Below, piece after piece: positions 43,668 through 54,408 of a stretch of DNA of 64,000 nucleotides. Source of the stretch: Galeruca laticollis (taxonomy: Eukaryota; Arthropoda; Insecta; Coleoptera; Chrysomelidae). The stretch is taken from assembly GCA_963921935.1 (NCBI GenBank), contig OY998177.1, positions 7,467,754-7,531,753 on the forward strand, in the 5' to 3' direction. Positions within the stretch are counted from its first letter, which is position 1. Each line of letters starts with the position of its first letter. The notes below the pieces were generated by a model that saw only the letters and a list, made by a program, of their open reading frames with translations, ran no database searches and was not told the origin of the DNA. The translations under genes were made by a program, and so were the position numbers.

Positions 43668-44345
43668 TAGTGTTTTAAATTAAACTCAATGTGTCTAGCT
43701 AATTACACAATATAATGAAAAATGATGGAAATTCTGAGAAATTGACAATTGTTTCGACAACTGAATATCATCGTCAGAATGACAAAAGTTACATTTCATT
43801 TGATGCCTACCTGATGTTTATTAGTTATTTTTGGCTAGACCAAGAAGTGATTGACTTAATATATGTTCATAGAAAAAAAGAAGAAGATGTGATATTACAA
43901 ATATTGAAGCTTAAATATTATTTGCCCTATGGTGACATCCTGGATATCATTTTTCCAAGTAAGATCAGTATAACTGCAATGATATAGAAAACCAGGAAAA
44001 CTATATTTGCTGATCTTTAGAATTATAACTTAAAAAGACATTTTAATAGTGGAGAACTCCCTAGATTTATCTGTTCATTGACGACTTCATATTGTGGGTT
44101 TCTTAAGTGCCTTCTAATTTCAAACTCTTCAAAGAGATCCAGTTCTTGTGTCTTATCACAAATATGTAGTACTTCTAGTTCTTTGTTATGTGTCAATGAA
44201 TAATTGGTGTCAAGTAGATGTTTTGCGTAATGGGATTCATCTAGTTGTTTTGAACTGTATGCTCGTAAGTGTTCACTGTATCGGATTCCAAAATTTCTAA
44301 GGGTTTGACTTAAATAGACAGCATTACATTCTGGAAATTTGTGTT
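43668..44345 (-). repeat. left inverted arm of the PLE
   Basis: The plus strand 43715-43987 encodes TEYHRQNDKSYISF and YFWLDQEVIDLIYV. 44010-44340 is the reverse complement of 45180-45470 (GIY-YIG region and following tail). Confidence 0.75.
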
Positions 44346-45348
44346 TGAAAAAAATATTAATCCAGGAATAATATCAGATATATTTAATTTATTTGATGTA
44401 TGTATTAATCAGAATTATCTCACTTTTGGAAATAAGATTTATATTCAAAATGAAGGTAAACCAATGGGAAGCCCTATATCACCTATTTTGTCAAACATTT
44501 TTATGGACAGTTTAGAAAGAAAAATCTTTCAAAGTAGTATTTCAAAAAATGTTTTATTTTGGTATAAAAATATAGATGACATATTAGCTTGTTTCATAGG
44601 TAGTGAACGATAATTAGATATGTTTCTCAACCACATTAATAATTTACACCCAAAAATTAAATTTGCATTAGAAGTTGAAGAAAATGACTCAATCAATTTT
44701 CTTGATTTGAAAATTCAGAGAGTTAATAATGTACTTGATTATTCAATTTACCGAAAACTAACACACACTGATGTGACAATTCCATATAGTTCCAATCACC
44801 CCATGTCACATAATCTAGCGGCATATAATTCAATGATACATAGAGCATTTTCAGTTCCTATCAACAAATGTGATTTTGATAGAGAGATTAATACAATTAG
44901 ACAAGTAGCAACATCCAACGGTTATCCATTACATATGATAAATAAGCTTATTAATGAAAAATAGGAAAAAGTGACATTACAACTAATGTTTCCTAAACAA
45001 ACTGAAGAAATAAAAACATATAAAACCATCACATTTGCAGGAAATATTTCTAATAATATTTCAAAGATAATATCTTTAGCAACGAATACAACAATTTCTT
45101 TTAAAACAGAAAGTAACATAAGTACAAAATTGTTAAATGTGAAAACAGTAATTCCACCATTAAAGAAATCAGGTATATATAAACCCAAATTTCCAGAATG
45201 TAATGTTCTCTATTTGGGACAGACCCTTAGAAATTTTGGAATCCGATACAGTGAACACTTACGAGCATACAAATCAAAACAACTAGATAAATCCCATCAC
45301 ACAAAACATCTACTTGACACCAATCATTCATTGACACCTAACACATAA
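44346..45348 (+). pseudogene. Penelope-like RT (C-terminal part) and GIY-YIG endonuclease
   Basis: The RT core near 44450-44580 reads NEGKPMGSPISPILSNIFMD and WYKNIDDILACF (IDDI in place of the usual VDD). A stop at about 44613 is followed by the next frame, INFLDLKIQ and YRKLTHTDVTIPYSS, typical of PLE RT thumb. After a stop at 44964 comes a third stretch with SGIYKPKFPECNVLYLGQT and IRYSEHLRAYKSKQLDKSHH, the GIY-YIG nuclease (GIY present, YLG for YIG). The N-terminal RT blocks are missing. Several stops, so inactive. Confidence 0.75.
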
Positions 45349-45810
45349 CTAGAAGTACTACTATTTGTGATAAGAAACAAGAACTGGATTTCCTTAAAGA
45401 GTTGGAAATAAGAAGACACTTAAGAAACCCACAATATGAAGTCGTCAATGAACAGATGAACTGATATAGTTTTCCTGGTTTTCTATATCATTGCACAGTT
45501 ATACTGATCTTAATTGGAAAAATGATATCCAGGATATCACCATAGGGCTAATAATATTTAAGCTTTTATATTTGTAATAACACATCTTCTTCCTATTAAC
45601 ATATATTAAGTCAATCACAAGGTAGGTCACTTCTTGGTCTAGCCAATAATAACTAGTAAACATCAGGTAAGCATTAAATGAAATGTAACTTCTGTCATTC
45701 TGACGATGATATTCAGTTATAGAAACAATTGTCATTTTTTTAGAACTTTCAACATTTTCCACCATATTGTGGAATTTGCTAGAAACATTGAGTTTCATTT
45801 AAAACACTAA
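45183..45810 (+). repeat. right inverted arm of the PLE
   Basis: Inverted counterpart of 43668-44345. The minus strand 45798-45499 encodes the same TEYHRQNDRSYISF segment. Confidence 0.75.
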
Positions 45811-46830
45811 CATCTTGATCTCTTTTGAATGCACTAGTACGCATGAAAACTGACTTCAACGTGAATTTAATAGTCCGTTTTGTTCAACAACAAAAATATA
45901 CTAACTATGTATGAAAGTTTGGAAAATATATCCTGTTTCGAATAAGAATTTAGTTTTACATTGTTAGATTTAATCACAGTGAGATTGAGGATATTATAGT
46001 TATAAATAACTATAGCAAATCATATCATGAGATCTATGAGAATTTTCGAACTTTTATATCGTAAACGTTAGCACATAAATAAACCATCAATTAACACCAT
46101 ATAAAAAGGGAATCAGTGAGAAATAAATGAATGATTCTCGTTCGGAAACTGAAAGAAAATCTCCCTTCGAGACGTTAATTGTCCCTTTATTCATCTCTAA
46201 TGAATCGGATTCACATGGCAAAAATACGTGTCTGTGTATCTAATGCTAGCAGCGGCAGCGTTAAATAACTAAAATATATGTCTGTGAAATAATGGCTACA
46301 GCCACTAAAATTGAGTAAGACTCATCTATTTTTATTTACCAAATTTTTTGAAAATAGAGAGTAATCAAGAAATTACATTAAATCCAATTGAGAATAATAA
46401 ATTAGGGGAACATAGGTGAGTCACCTCTATTTTTACGTTCTTTAGTAGGCAAATGCTGATATTTTAAAAAAAAACTATTCCTCATAGCCATATGAAAATC
46501 AATTACGGCTACAATCATGAATTATTTACAACCACACAGGATATTCCAAAAGAAGTTAAACCACTTAACAATGAGCGGCCTATATTTGATCACATTTTTG
46601 AATTCTATTTCGAAAATTAGGTCAACTTTGAATAAAGTCGTGTACTTAGATTTTGCCGATCTTCAGATATTAAATTGTATTGCGGAAATTAAGAGTTGAC
46701 GTAGAAACTCAATCCAGACGAGTCGATTTAATTTAGTAAAGTGATATTTACAACAGTAATTTAGGATACCTTGAACTATTAATCGTGATATTTGCTGCTC
46801 CATTTTTTTATAAGGGTGTCACGTCAAAAG

Positions 46831-46890
46831 GACGCGGACATTTGGGCGCGCAACAAATGGGCGCGGATATTAGGACGCGCGACAATTGGA
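46831..46890. repeat. two 30-bp GC-rich direct repeats
   Basis: Units of type GCGCGGAYATTWGG followed by RCGCGCRACAAWTGG, repeated twice in otherwise AT-rich DNA. Confidence 0.6.
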
Positions 46891-47626
46891 TGCATATAAA
46901 TTAGACGTGGAAACATTTATTTGTGAAACAAACGTATTTTAAATATTTAAATTATTTCATGGGATCCCACGTATAAATATAATCTCAACCGAATATGAGT
47001 CGAAAAACAATTATATAATGTCCGCCAGGAATTTGAACAACAATAATTTTATGCTATTACAATTTGCTTGATAAAATATTAACAATGAGCTAAATATATG
47101 GTTGTTAATTGATCATGTTTGGCGGGAAAAAGGGCATAAGAATATAGTATCTTCATTTTTCATAATATCAAACATAGTTACTTAAAAACATCATTTGGAA
47201 TTAAGTTTGGAGTCTTCATATGTACTTTGATTTGATTTTTTAAGAAAACATTCTTATAATTAAACAAAACATTGCCCAACGCATTTCTCATAATGGATTG
47301 TTTGGTTTTACATATTTCAAGGGTATCATGAATAATTAATTAAATTAAAAAAAAATATAGTTAAAATAAAAATTATTTATGGAAGAAATAAAAATATTTT
47401 CCAATTGAGGGCACAAATGAGCGTTTGGTTTCCATGTTGAAACCAGTTGTTTTGTGTTTTCCCATGTTCCGATTAACATCTTTACTCCCAAATTTCACAT
47501 CCTTATTTGGTTATACCGTGCTGAGGACGGCAAATTAGCCAGAAATATGCATGTCCGCGGTGACCACTCTAGCCATTTTTCATGTCAGTAAAATGAAATG
47601 AAATAACTATTATTCTATACTCAATA

Positions 47627-47654
47627 TTTCGCCACCGTTTGGTAGCTTCATCAG
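47627..47654 (-). ncRNA. hammerhead-ribozyme-like core
   Basis: The minus strand reads CTGATGA, A, then GCTACC-AAAC-GGTGGC (a six-pair stem II with one T-G pair), then GAAA. This is the exact order CUGAUGA-stem II-GAAA of a hammerhead core. Stems I and III were not established. PLE-type elements commonly carry such motifs, but no PLE protein is adjacent here. Confidence 0.5.
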
Positions 47655-48925
47655 GATATAAGACTTTAAAAGTCTGGAATTGAATGACGTCTAGAAATTA
47701 AAAGGCTTGGGACAAGTCAGTCCTTTTCTCTTTGAGTTCTGGCACCAATACTTCATACAATTAGCTATATTTGTAAAAAAGTGATTGTTGCTAAATAAAT
47801 CAATGATTTCAATTACGAAATTTATAATTATTAAGTTTTAATTGTTTTTAGTGCGCATATGTGAATTATGTTTGAAATAGGATAGTAGCCTTTTCTTGTA
47901 CACGCTCCACAACCAATCGTCTTACATCCATCTATAGTGAAATGATAAATCTATACATTCAGTAATAGAACAGATAGATAAGGAGTATAATAGAATGAAA
48001 AGTTTTGTTACTATAGAAATAATTTAATAATGATAATTAATGAGATGTTTGTGCGAAAGAGTTACATATCTAATGATTTCGTTTTGTACAATAATCTAAC
48101 AAATTTAATAATATACACAAAAGGGAATTCGAAACCCCACAAAATTTTATATAAAAATTAAATTTGAGGTGAGTAGATATTACCCACTAAAGAAGAAACA
48201 TAACAAGTCTTTTTTGTGATGTTCTTTTTAGAGACTTTTCGTGACGTTTATATAAAACGTTAATGCAATATCTCCTAGATGTCCAAATTTTATAACAAAC
48301 TTCATTAACATCCATGTCATGTAAATAAAACATATTTTTGATATACACAATAATTTTTGAATTCGCATACGTCTACATACACATCCTATGAACTTCTTTT
48401 CCGCAACTTCCTATAGAAAACATTAATACGATATTAATTTGTATACTTCTCACTGATGTTACATACACAAAATAACTATAATATTACAAATTAACATGTT
48501 TCTAAGATGATCACATTTTGCAGTTACTTTTATATCTCTTGAACTTTTAGTAACTTCCTGCGACTACTTTTATACGATGTTAGTGTATAATAATAGTAAC
48601 ATTTTATATTAAACATCACAGTAACATAATTGTGTGAGCTCTTTGATTGATATATTCATGAAATTACAAAATAAGAAAACAGGAGACGAACTTACGAACG
48701 AAATAAATGACAAGCATCATATGGCGAACCGTGGCGTGGTTTTCAGTTTCGTGTTATATTTTATTTGCTGGGAGCACATTTTATGCAAGAAATACTTGAA
48801 TAAAGTTGTCTTCGTTTTCCTTAGTTCCTACTTAGTTACAGTTCCTATACTTAGTTATAGTTCGTATTATAATGGACGAACAACAGTTATCGGTAAGTAA
48901 CTATTCCAAAATCATAATTATCAAA

Positions 48926-48935
48926 ACATAATACT
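48926..48935. repeat. target-site duplication, left copy
   Basis: ACATAATACT, identical to 54399-54408. Confidence 0.85.
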
Positions 48936-49247
48936 GAGTTCGGTTCTGACAACGAATGTGTAAACAGTATTTGTGTCAGCTCCTATATTTTTCAAATTTA
49001 ACAGTGTTTATTGATCAAAGTTAAACTCAATTACATACAGTATAGTGAATATTAGTGCTTCTCCATCGGACACGTAAGTCAATTTTGACTAATACCACAT
49101 AAACTCGTGAAAAAACCCGTTTATTTGTAATTAACCTGCATCATTTTATCTACTTACTACAAAAACGGTCGAATTTCGCAGTTTTTCAAGTGATATGATA
49201 AATATAAATTGGAATACAGGCCCGCATTCAGGCACCTAGCAACAATT

Positions 49248-50495
49248 ATGGAAATTATATCCGGCGAGACTTCTGACTACAGAAGTTCTCAAAACACCTA
49301 CTCCTCAATCACTCAACAACAGTTTCCAAAAAAAGACCAAGCAATAATTTTTCCCGCAAGTAATAATGAAAAAATTCAGGATTATTTAATCCCACTTGGA
49401 GAAATTATCCAACCAAAAAATATTTTGTTTTCTTCAAAATTATCTCACTACCGGATGTGTATATACCTAACCAGTACCACGATAGTCGATAAATTCATGA
49501 CCGAACATGATGGAAAAATAAAAATAAATGGCGAAATTGTACAGGCCAGAAGACTTGTCACACCAACAGTTCGACTTATACTATCAAATGTGAGCCCTAC
49601 ATTACCTCATAATCTGATAATAAATGAGTTAAATAATTTAGGCATCAAATCACTTTCCTCGATGTCATTTTTAAGAATAAGCTCAAATCTTCCTGAATAC
49701 AGCCACATATATAGTTTCAGACGGCAAGTATTCATAAGCCCACCAACAAATTCATTACCTGAATCAATCCTAGTAACACACGACACCACCTCCTATAGAA
49801 TATTTCTCTCAGACGATTCTCTAATATGTTACTCTTGTAAAAAATCAGGACACTTAGCAGCTAATTGTCCAATACAGTACGTAACACCAAATAGTCAAAC
49901 CAATACATCTCACTCGTCTACTGCACAATCTGAAGCACCTCTCAACAACCCGCAATCAGCTAGCGCCGAGGCGAATTCCCAGCAGTATAACAGCGAACCA
50001 AAAACTCTCACCACAATCCCCCCACAACACCCATTATCCACCCCCAATAACATAGAAAAACCTGAACTATCCCAAAAACACTTATCTACGGAATTTTCTG
50101 TATCTCAGAATGCCTCAAAACGTACATTCGATGAAATCACCACACCGTCCCCGCAACCTGATGCCGAAGAGAACACAGTGCAAACAGATCCTTTCAGCAA
50201 GCCAACCGAAACAATCCTCAAAAAATCAAAAAAGAAAAAAGACGCAGCTTCCACGTCGGCACTTATGGAACCCGTAAGACAGACTATCGCTGAACAGAAC
50301 CCCCCTTTTGTTCTGGACTTCGATCAAATATCGGACCTCCTTGAAAATGTATACGGATCCCCTGATCCCGTAAGCATAGTTAAAGACTACACAACAGACT
50401 TCACCGCTCTAATACACATGCTGACAAATATTTACCCACATTTCAAAGACAGATGCATAAAAACTAGATGTACAAAACTAAAAAAGAAGCTTTAA
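49248..50495 (+). CDS. I-group LINE ORF1 (gag-like RNA-binding protein, 415 aa)
   Basis: The first ATG of the frame is at 49248 (MEIISGETSDYRSS); the frame is open further up but without an ATG. The N-terminal half contains DYLIPLGEIIQPKNI, SNVSPTLPHNLI and YSFRRQVFISPP, conserved with the decayed copy at 20001-21258. One zinc knuckle, CYSCKKSGHLAANC (C-x2-C-x4-H-x4-C), is at about residues 202-215. A Pro/Ser/Thr/Gln-rich linker leads to a basic patch (KKSKKKK) and a conserved tail ending KLKKKL. It would coat the element's RNA. ORF2 starts 89 nt downstream in another frame, so re-initiation or a similar mechanism is needed. Confidence 0.85.
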   Translation: MEIISGETSDYRSSQNTYSSITQQQFPKKDQAIIFPASNNEKIQDYLIPLGEIIQPKNILFSSKLSHYRMCIYLTSTTIVDKFMTEHDGKIKINGEIVQARRLVTPTVRLILSNVSPTLPHNLIINELNNLGIKSLSSMSFLRISSNLPEYSHIYSFRRQVFISPPTNSLPESILVTHDTTSYRIFLSDDSLICYSCKKSGHLAANCPIQYVTPNSQTNTSHSSTAQSEAPLNNPQSASAEANSQQYNSEPKTLTTIPPQHPLSTPNNIEKPELSQKHLSTEFSVSQNASKRTFDEITTPSPQPDAEENTVQTDPFSKPTETILKKSKKKKDAASTSALMEPVRQTIAEQNPPFVLDFDQISDLLENVYGSPDPVSIVKDYTTDFTALIHMLTNIYPHFKDRCIKTRCTKLKKKL

Positions 50496-50584
50496 ATACA
50501 TCTCCAAATGACCTCAGACACGGAGGCCTCAGAACCAGGTAGTGATTCCTCACAACGATCCAGCTATTAACCTTCCCGTTCAAT

Positions 50585-53500
50585 ATGTTCACTTCAATTT
50601 TACAGTGGAACCAAAATGGTTTCATTGACAAACTTCCGGAGCTACAACATATATTAGACCAATATAAATCCGAAATAATATGTCTCCAGGAAACTAACTT
50701 GAAAGACGACAAAGTTCAAGCTTTAAGCCAATATCAGAAATTCTGCAAACATCGTAATAATTCTCAGCGAGCAAGTGGCGGAGTAGCAATTCTAACACTT
50801 AATACCATCGATGCTCAGGAAATTCCTCTGCAATCAAACCTAGAAGCGATTGCTATCAAAATTCACGATACAAACGACATCCACATTTGCAATATATATT
50901 TCCCACCCGCACTTCAACTCAATCAACAAGATTTTAATGATTTGCTAGAGCAGATACCCCAACCGAGAATCATCGTAGGGGACTTTAATGCACATAACTC
51001 CAACTGGGGGTCATCCTATTTTAACACTAAGGGTAAAATCGTAGAACAAACAACTGATCGGCACAACCTTGTTATTTTGAATGATGGAAGACCTACTAGA
51101 TTCAACATTCAAACTGGGGACTCTTCGTGTATTGATCTTTCGATCTGCGATCCAACATTGTTACCATTACTAATTTGGGACAGACTAGACTACACATACA
51201 ATAGCGATCATTATCCAATCATTATATTTAATAACTCCAACTGCAGTAGTGACAGCCCCATCGCTCCCGCATGGAATCTAAAAAATGCAGATTGGGATGT
51301 TTTCTCATCCTCAATTGAAGATAAAATCGAATACTGTACAATTTCTCCTGACATAGACGAATCACTAAAGCACTTTACAAGTATGATCATAAATTCCGCA
51401 ACCAAGTCAATCGGAAAAATAAACTATCATTATAAGAAACGCGCTGTGCCATGGTGGAACAACGAATGCAAAACCGCCATAGAAGCTAGCAAAAACGCCT
51501 TTAACAAATATAAACGATTAAAAACAGTACAATGCAAAGTAGAATTTTTAAAACTGCGCGCAAAATCGCGGTATACAATAAAAAACGCGAAACGCAAATC
51601 ATGGGCTGACTACGTATCATCACTAAATTCAGATACACCAATGACCGAAATTTGGAAAAAAGTAAGAAAAATATCTGGCATAAAAGGCAATAATAAAATT
51701 AACAGACTCGAGGTCGAAGGCCACACTTTAAATAACAACTCTGACATAGCAAATGCCCTCGCTAATATCTACGAACAGAGTTTAAAAGAAATCAACCAGA
51801 GCACATCGCTTAACTTTCACAAAGAATTCCAAGATCAAAAAAACATTGATATTAGGGAGGAAAGAAATGATCCACTAAATTTACCTCTAACCATGGCAGA
51901 ATATCACGAAGCATTATCAAGCTTCAAAGATTCCTCTCCTGGACCTGATCACATTCCTATAATTTTCCTTAAGCATTTTCCCGAAAGAACTCATCAACAT
52001 CTACTCCAATTATTCAATATCATCTGGTTACAACATAAATTCCCAAAAACTTGGCGAGAGTCGCTAATAATCCCCATACATAAATCTCGAACTTCGAAAT
52101 CAAATCCCCACTCTTACCGCCCTATTTCGCTCACATGTATCATGAGCATATTAATAGAAAAGATGATTAACAAAAGATTACTATGGACACTGGAAAAACG
52201 CAAACTAATAATACCGGAACAGAGTGGCTATAGATCAGGAAGATCAACGTTACATAATATCATTGAACTTGAAAGCGAAATCAATGAAGCGTTTGCACTA
52301 AAAAGTAAATGCTTAACGATATTCTTCGATATTACTAAAGCATTCGACACCGTCTGGCATAACTATATTATTAAACAGTTACATAGTTGGGATATACAGG
52401 GACATTGCCTATTCTTCATCACAAACTTCCTACAAGACAGATCGTTTAAAGTTAAAGTAAACAACACAATGTCTGACTTAAAATTTCAAAAAAACGGCAT
52501 TCCACAAGGTTCTGTACTTAGCTCGACCTTATTCATAATAGCAATGAACGATGTTCTACAAGGATTAAAAACGCCACTTAAAGCCCGCTTATATGCCGAT
52601 GACCTGGTCGTTTACTGCAAAAGTAAGAACCTTAAAAACAGTCAGAAAATCGCACAAGAGTTCCTCTCCCATTTAGAATATTGGACAGAACAAACAGGCT
52701 TCATCTTTTCAACCGAGAAATCGAAACTCATTATTTTTTCGAAAAAGAAAACTCCAGAGCGCGTAAATCTACGCTTGTATGGAAAACTTTTACAAACTGA
52801 AACATCTGTTACATTCTTAGGAATGACTTTTGATGAACCTCTTAACTGGAAATGCCACATAAACAATCTCCTCTTGACATGTCAAAAACGACTGAACCTC
52901 TTAAAAATGTTGGCTAATAAAAATTGGGGTGCTGATCGAGAAACTCTGCTCACGCTTTATCGTACATTAATCAGGTCCAAGTTAGATTACGGTTCAATTG
53001 CCTATACGACAGCGACTAAATCACTCTTAAACCGGATAAACAGCATTCATAACACGGCCCTACGCATAATAACAGGGGCATTCCGCACTACACCAGTAGA
53101 GAGCCTATATTGTGAAGTTGGAGAACCATCTCTAGAAGACAGAAGAATGTACCTAAGTCTAGTGTATGCAGCTAGAATAAGGCAAAATCTCTCCAATCCT
53201 ACCAGCCAAAATTGCACCACAAAAAACTTCCCCAACCTGTTCCAAAAGCCAAGAACCTCCAAACCTTACTATATCCGAATTAAAAACTACCTATCAAAAC
53301 TTAGCTACTCACTCCCAGAATGCGATCCCAATGAACTTAGTTCAATTCCACCCTGGCAAATCAAAACTCCACGTTGCATCACCAGTCTTTCTTCCTATAA
53401 TAAATATCATGAAAACCCCTACATTATTAAATCTATGCTAAACAGCATACTAGAAAAGTTCCCTGATTACTTCCACGTTTATACTGATGCCTCAAAGTCT

Positions 53501-54277
53501 TCTAATAAAGTCGGAGCTGCGGTAGTGACCGCAACTTCGACCCACATGTTCAAGCTCCCACCAACCTGCTCAATCTACTCAGCAGAACTGTATGCACTAT
53601 ATGAAGCATTAATCCTCATAAATGCATCTGACATACATAACCATCTCATTCTCTCGGATTCCCTCAGCGCAATTAAGGCCTTACAATGCATTTATCCAGA
53701 TCATCCCATTGTAACAAAAATAAAACAAGAACTCTACTCTGCCGAACAAAGCCATAAGAATGTCATCTTCATATGGATACCATCCCATATAGGAATTCAT
53801 GGTAATGAAGAAGCAGATAAATGCGCCAAAGAAGCCGCAGACAGTGACACAACCGAAACTATTAGACTATCAGTGAGTGCGGATATAAAATCTACAATAA
53901 GATCTAAAATAAACAGTGCGTGGGAAAATCGGTGGAAAAGTGCTACATCCAAGTTGAATGAAGTAAAAAAGTCGATAAAGCCCTGGTCTGCGTTACCTAA
54001 AAATCGTCGAGACCAAGTCCTACTGACTCGACTACGCCTAGGCCACACTAGGCTAACACACAGTCATCTTTTCAGTCAAGAACCTAAACCTAAATGCAAC
54101 TACTGCAATGAACTACTTTCCGTGAAACATTTACTCACTCAGTGTCCGCAATTAGCAGCGAAACGACAACAGGACCAACTTCCTTCTGGTGAACTTGCAG
54201 ACTTACTAGGATCATCATGTAATGTGCACAATTTAAAAATATTTCTCAAATCTATAGATGTTCTGAGACTCATATAG
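50585..54277 (+). CDS. I-group LINE ORF2: endonuclease, reverse transcriptase, RNase H (1230 aa)
   Basis: All catalytic marks are present. The apurinic-type endonuclease has E36 (CLQETN), D133 and N135 (GDFNAHN), and D208-H209 (SDH). RT has SYRPISLT, FFDITKAFD, GIPQGSVLS and Y670-A-D-D673. RNase H has D968 (YTDASKS), SAELYALYEA, LSDSLSAI, and SHIGIHGNEEADKCAK. A C-terminal finger CNYCNELLSVKHLLTQC begins at C1171. The start is the first ATG after ORF1. It nicks target DNA, copies the element's RNA there and removes RNA with RNase H. No stop or frameshift, so it may still work. Confidence 0.9.
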   Translation: MFTSILQWNQNGFIDKLPELQHILDQYKSEIICLQETNLKDDKVQALSQYQKFCKHRNNSQRASGGVAILTLNTIDAQEIPLQSNLEAIAIKIHDTNDIHICNIYFPPALQLNQQDFNDLLEQIPQPRIIVGDFNAHNSNWGSSYFNTKGKIVEQTTDRHNLVILNDGRPTRFNIQTGDSSCIDLSICDPTLLPLLIWDRLDYTYNSDHYPIIIFNNSNCSSDSPIAPAWNLKNADWDVFSSSIEDKIEYCTISPDIDESLKHFTSMIINSATKSIGKINYHYKKRAVPWWNNECKTAIEASKNAFNKYKRLKTVQCKVEFLKLRAKSRYTIKNAKRKSWADYVSSLNSDTPMTEIWKKVRKISGIKGNNKINRLEVEGHTLNNNSDIANALANIYEQSLKEINQSTSLNFHKEFQDQKNIDIREERNDPLNLPLTMAEYHEALSSFKDSSPGPDHIPIIFLKHFPERTHQHLLQLFNIIWLQHKFPKTWRESLIIPIHKSRTSKSNPHSYRPISLTCIMSILIEKMINKRLLWTLEKRKLIIPEQSGYRSGRSTLHNIIELESEINEAFALKSKCLTIFFDITKAFDTVWHNYIIKQLHSWDIQGHCLFFITNFLQDRSFKVKVNNTMSDLKFQKNGIPQGSVLSSTLFIIAMNDVLQGLKTPLKARLYADDLVVYCKSKNLKNSQKIAQEFLSHLEYWTEQTGFIFSTEKSKLIIFSKKKTPERVNLRLYGKLLQTETSVTFLGMTFDEPLNWKCHINNLLLTCQKRLNLLKMLANKNWGADRETLLTLYRTLIRSKLDYGSIAYTTATKSLLNRINSIHNTALRIITGAFRTTPVESLYCEVGEPSLEDRRMYLSLVYAARIRQNLSNPTSQNCTTKNFPNLFQKPRTSKPYYIRIKNYLSKLSYSLPECDPNELSSIPPWQIKTPRCITSLSSYNKYHENPYIIKSMLNSILEKFPDYFHVYTDASKSSNKVGAAVVTATSTHMFKLPPTCSIYSAELYALYEALILINASDIHNHLILSDSLSAIKALQCIYPDHPIVTKIKQELYSAEQSHKNVIFIWIPSHIGIHGNEEADKCAKEAADSDTTETIRLSVSADIKSTIRSKINSAWENRWKSATSKLNEVKKSIKPWSALPKNRRDQVLLTRLRLGHTRLTHSHLFSQEPKPKCNYCNELLSVKHLLTQCPQLAAKRQQDQLPSGELADLLGSSCNVHNLKIFLKSIDVLRLI

Positions 54278-54350
54278 ACATTATTTTATGTATAACTTGC
54301 TTCTTTTGTAAACCTTAATGACGCTAATGACCCACGCGGTTGATGCGTAT

Positions 54351-54354
<4 letters not shown>

Positions 54355-54399
<45 letters not shown>
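54355..54399 (+). repeat. poly(A) tail of the LINE, 45 nt
   Basis: Uninterrupted A run directly before the right target duplication. Confidence 0.95.
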
Positions 54400-54400
<1 letters not shown>

Positions 54401-54408
54401 ATAATACT

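Larger units (their letters stand above)
43668..45810. mobile_element. Penelope-like element bounded by long inverted arms
   Basis: The left arm 43668-44345 is an inverted copy of the right arm about 45183-45810. Both arms contain the tail of the PLE nuclease region plus a segment coding RQNDxSYISFxAYLMF. The single-copy centre (44346-45182) carries the RT end. PLEs often insert with a second, inverted, 5'-truncated copy attached, which gives this arrangement. The outer ends share TAGTGTTTTAAAT. The arms differ by many substitutions and small indels, so the element is old. Confidence 0.75.
45811..48925. other. no gene; short GC-rich repeat and hammerhead-like motif inside
   Basis: AT-rich. 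46831-46890 holds two 30-bp units rich in GGCGCGC. 47627-47654 has a hammerhead-like core on the minus strand. The open frame 48634-48900 is hydrophobic with no motif I know; it ends just before the LINE insertion at 48936. Confidence 0.45.
48936..54399 (+). mobile_element. full-length, potentially active I-group LINE (5.46 kb)
   Basis: It is bounded by a perfect 10-bp target duplication (48926-48935 and 54399-54408) and ends in 45 A residues (54355-54399). Both ORFs are open. ORF2 has endonuclease, RT and RNase H, the combination of the I group. The 5' UTR is about 310 nt (48936-49247). Perfect duplication, long poly(A) and intact frames point to a recent insertion. Confidence 0.9.

Noticed and set aside
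48634..48900. 88-codon hydrophobic frame next to the young LINE
   Set aside because: Ends before the LINE, shows no known motif and no splice signals tied to another exon.
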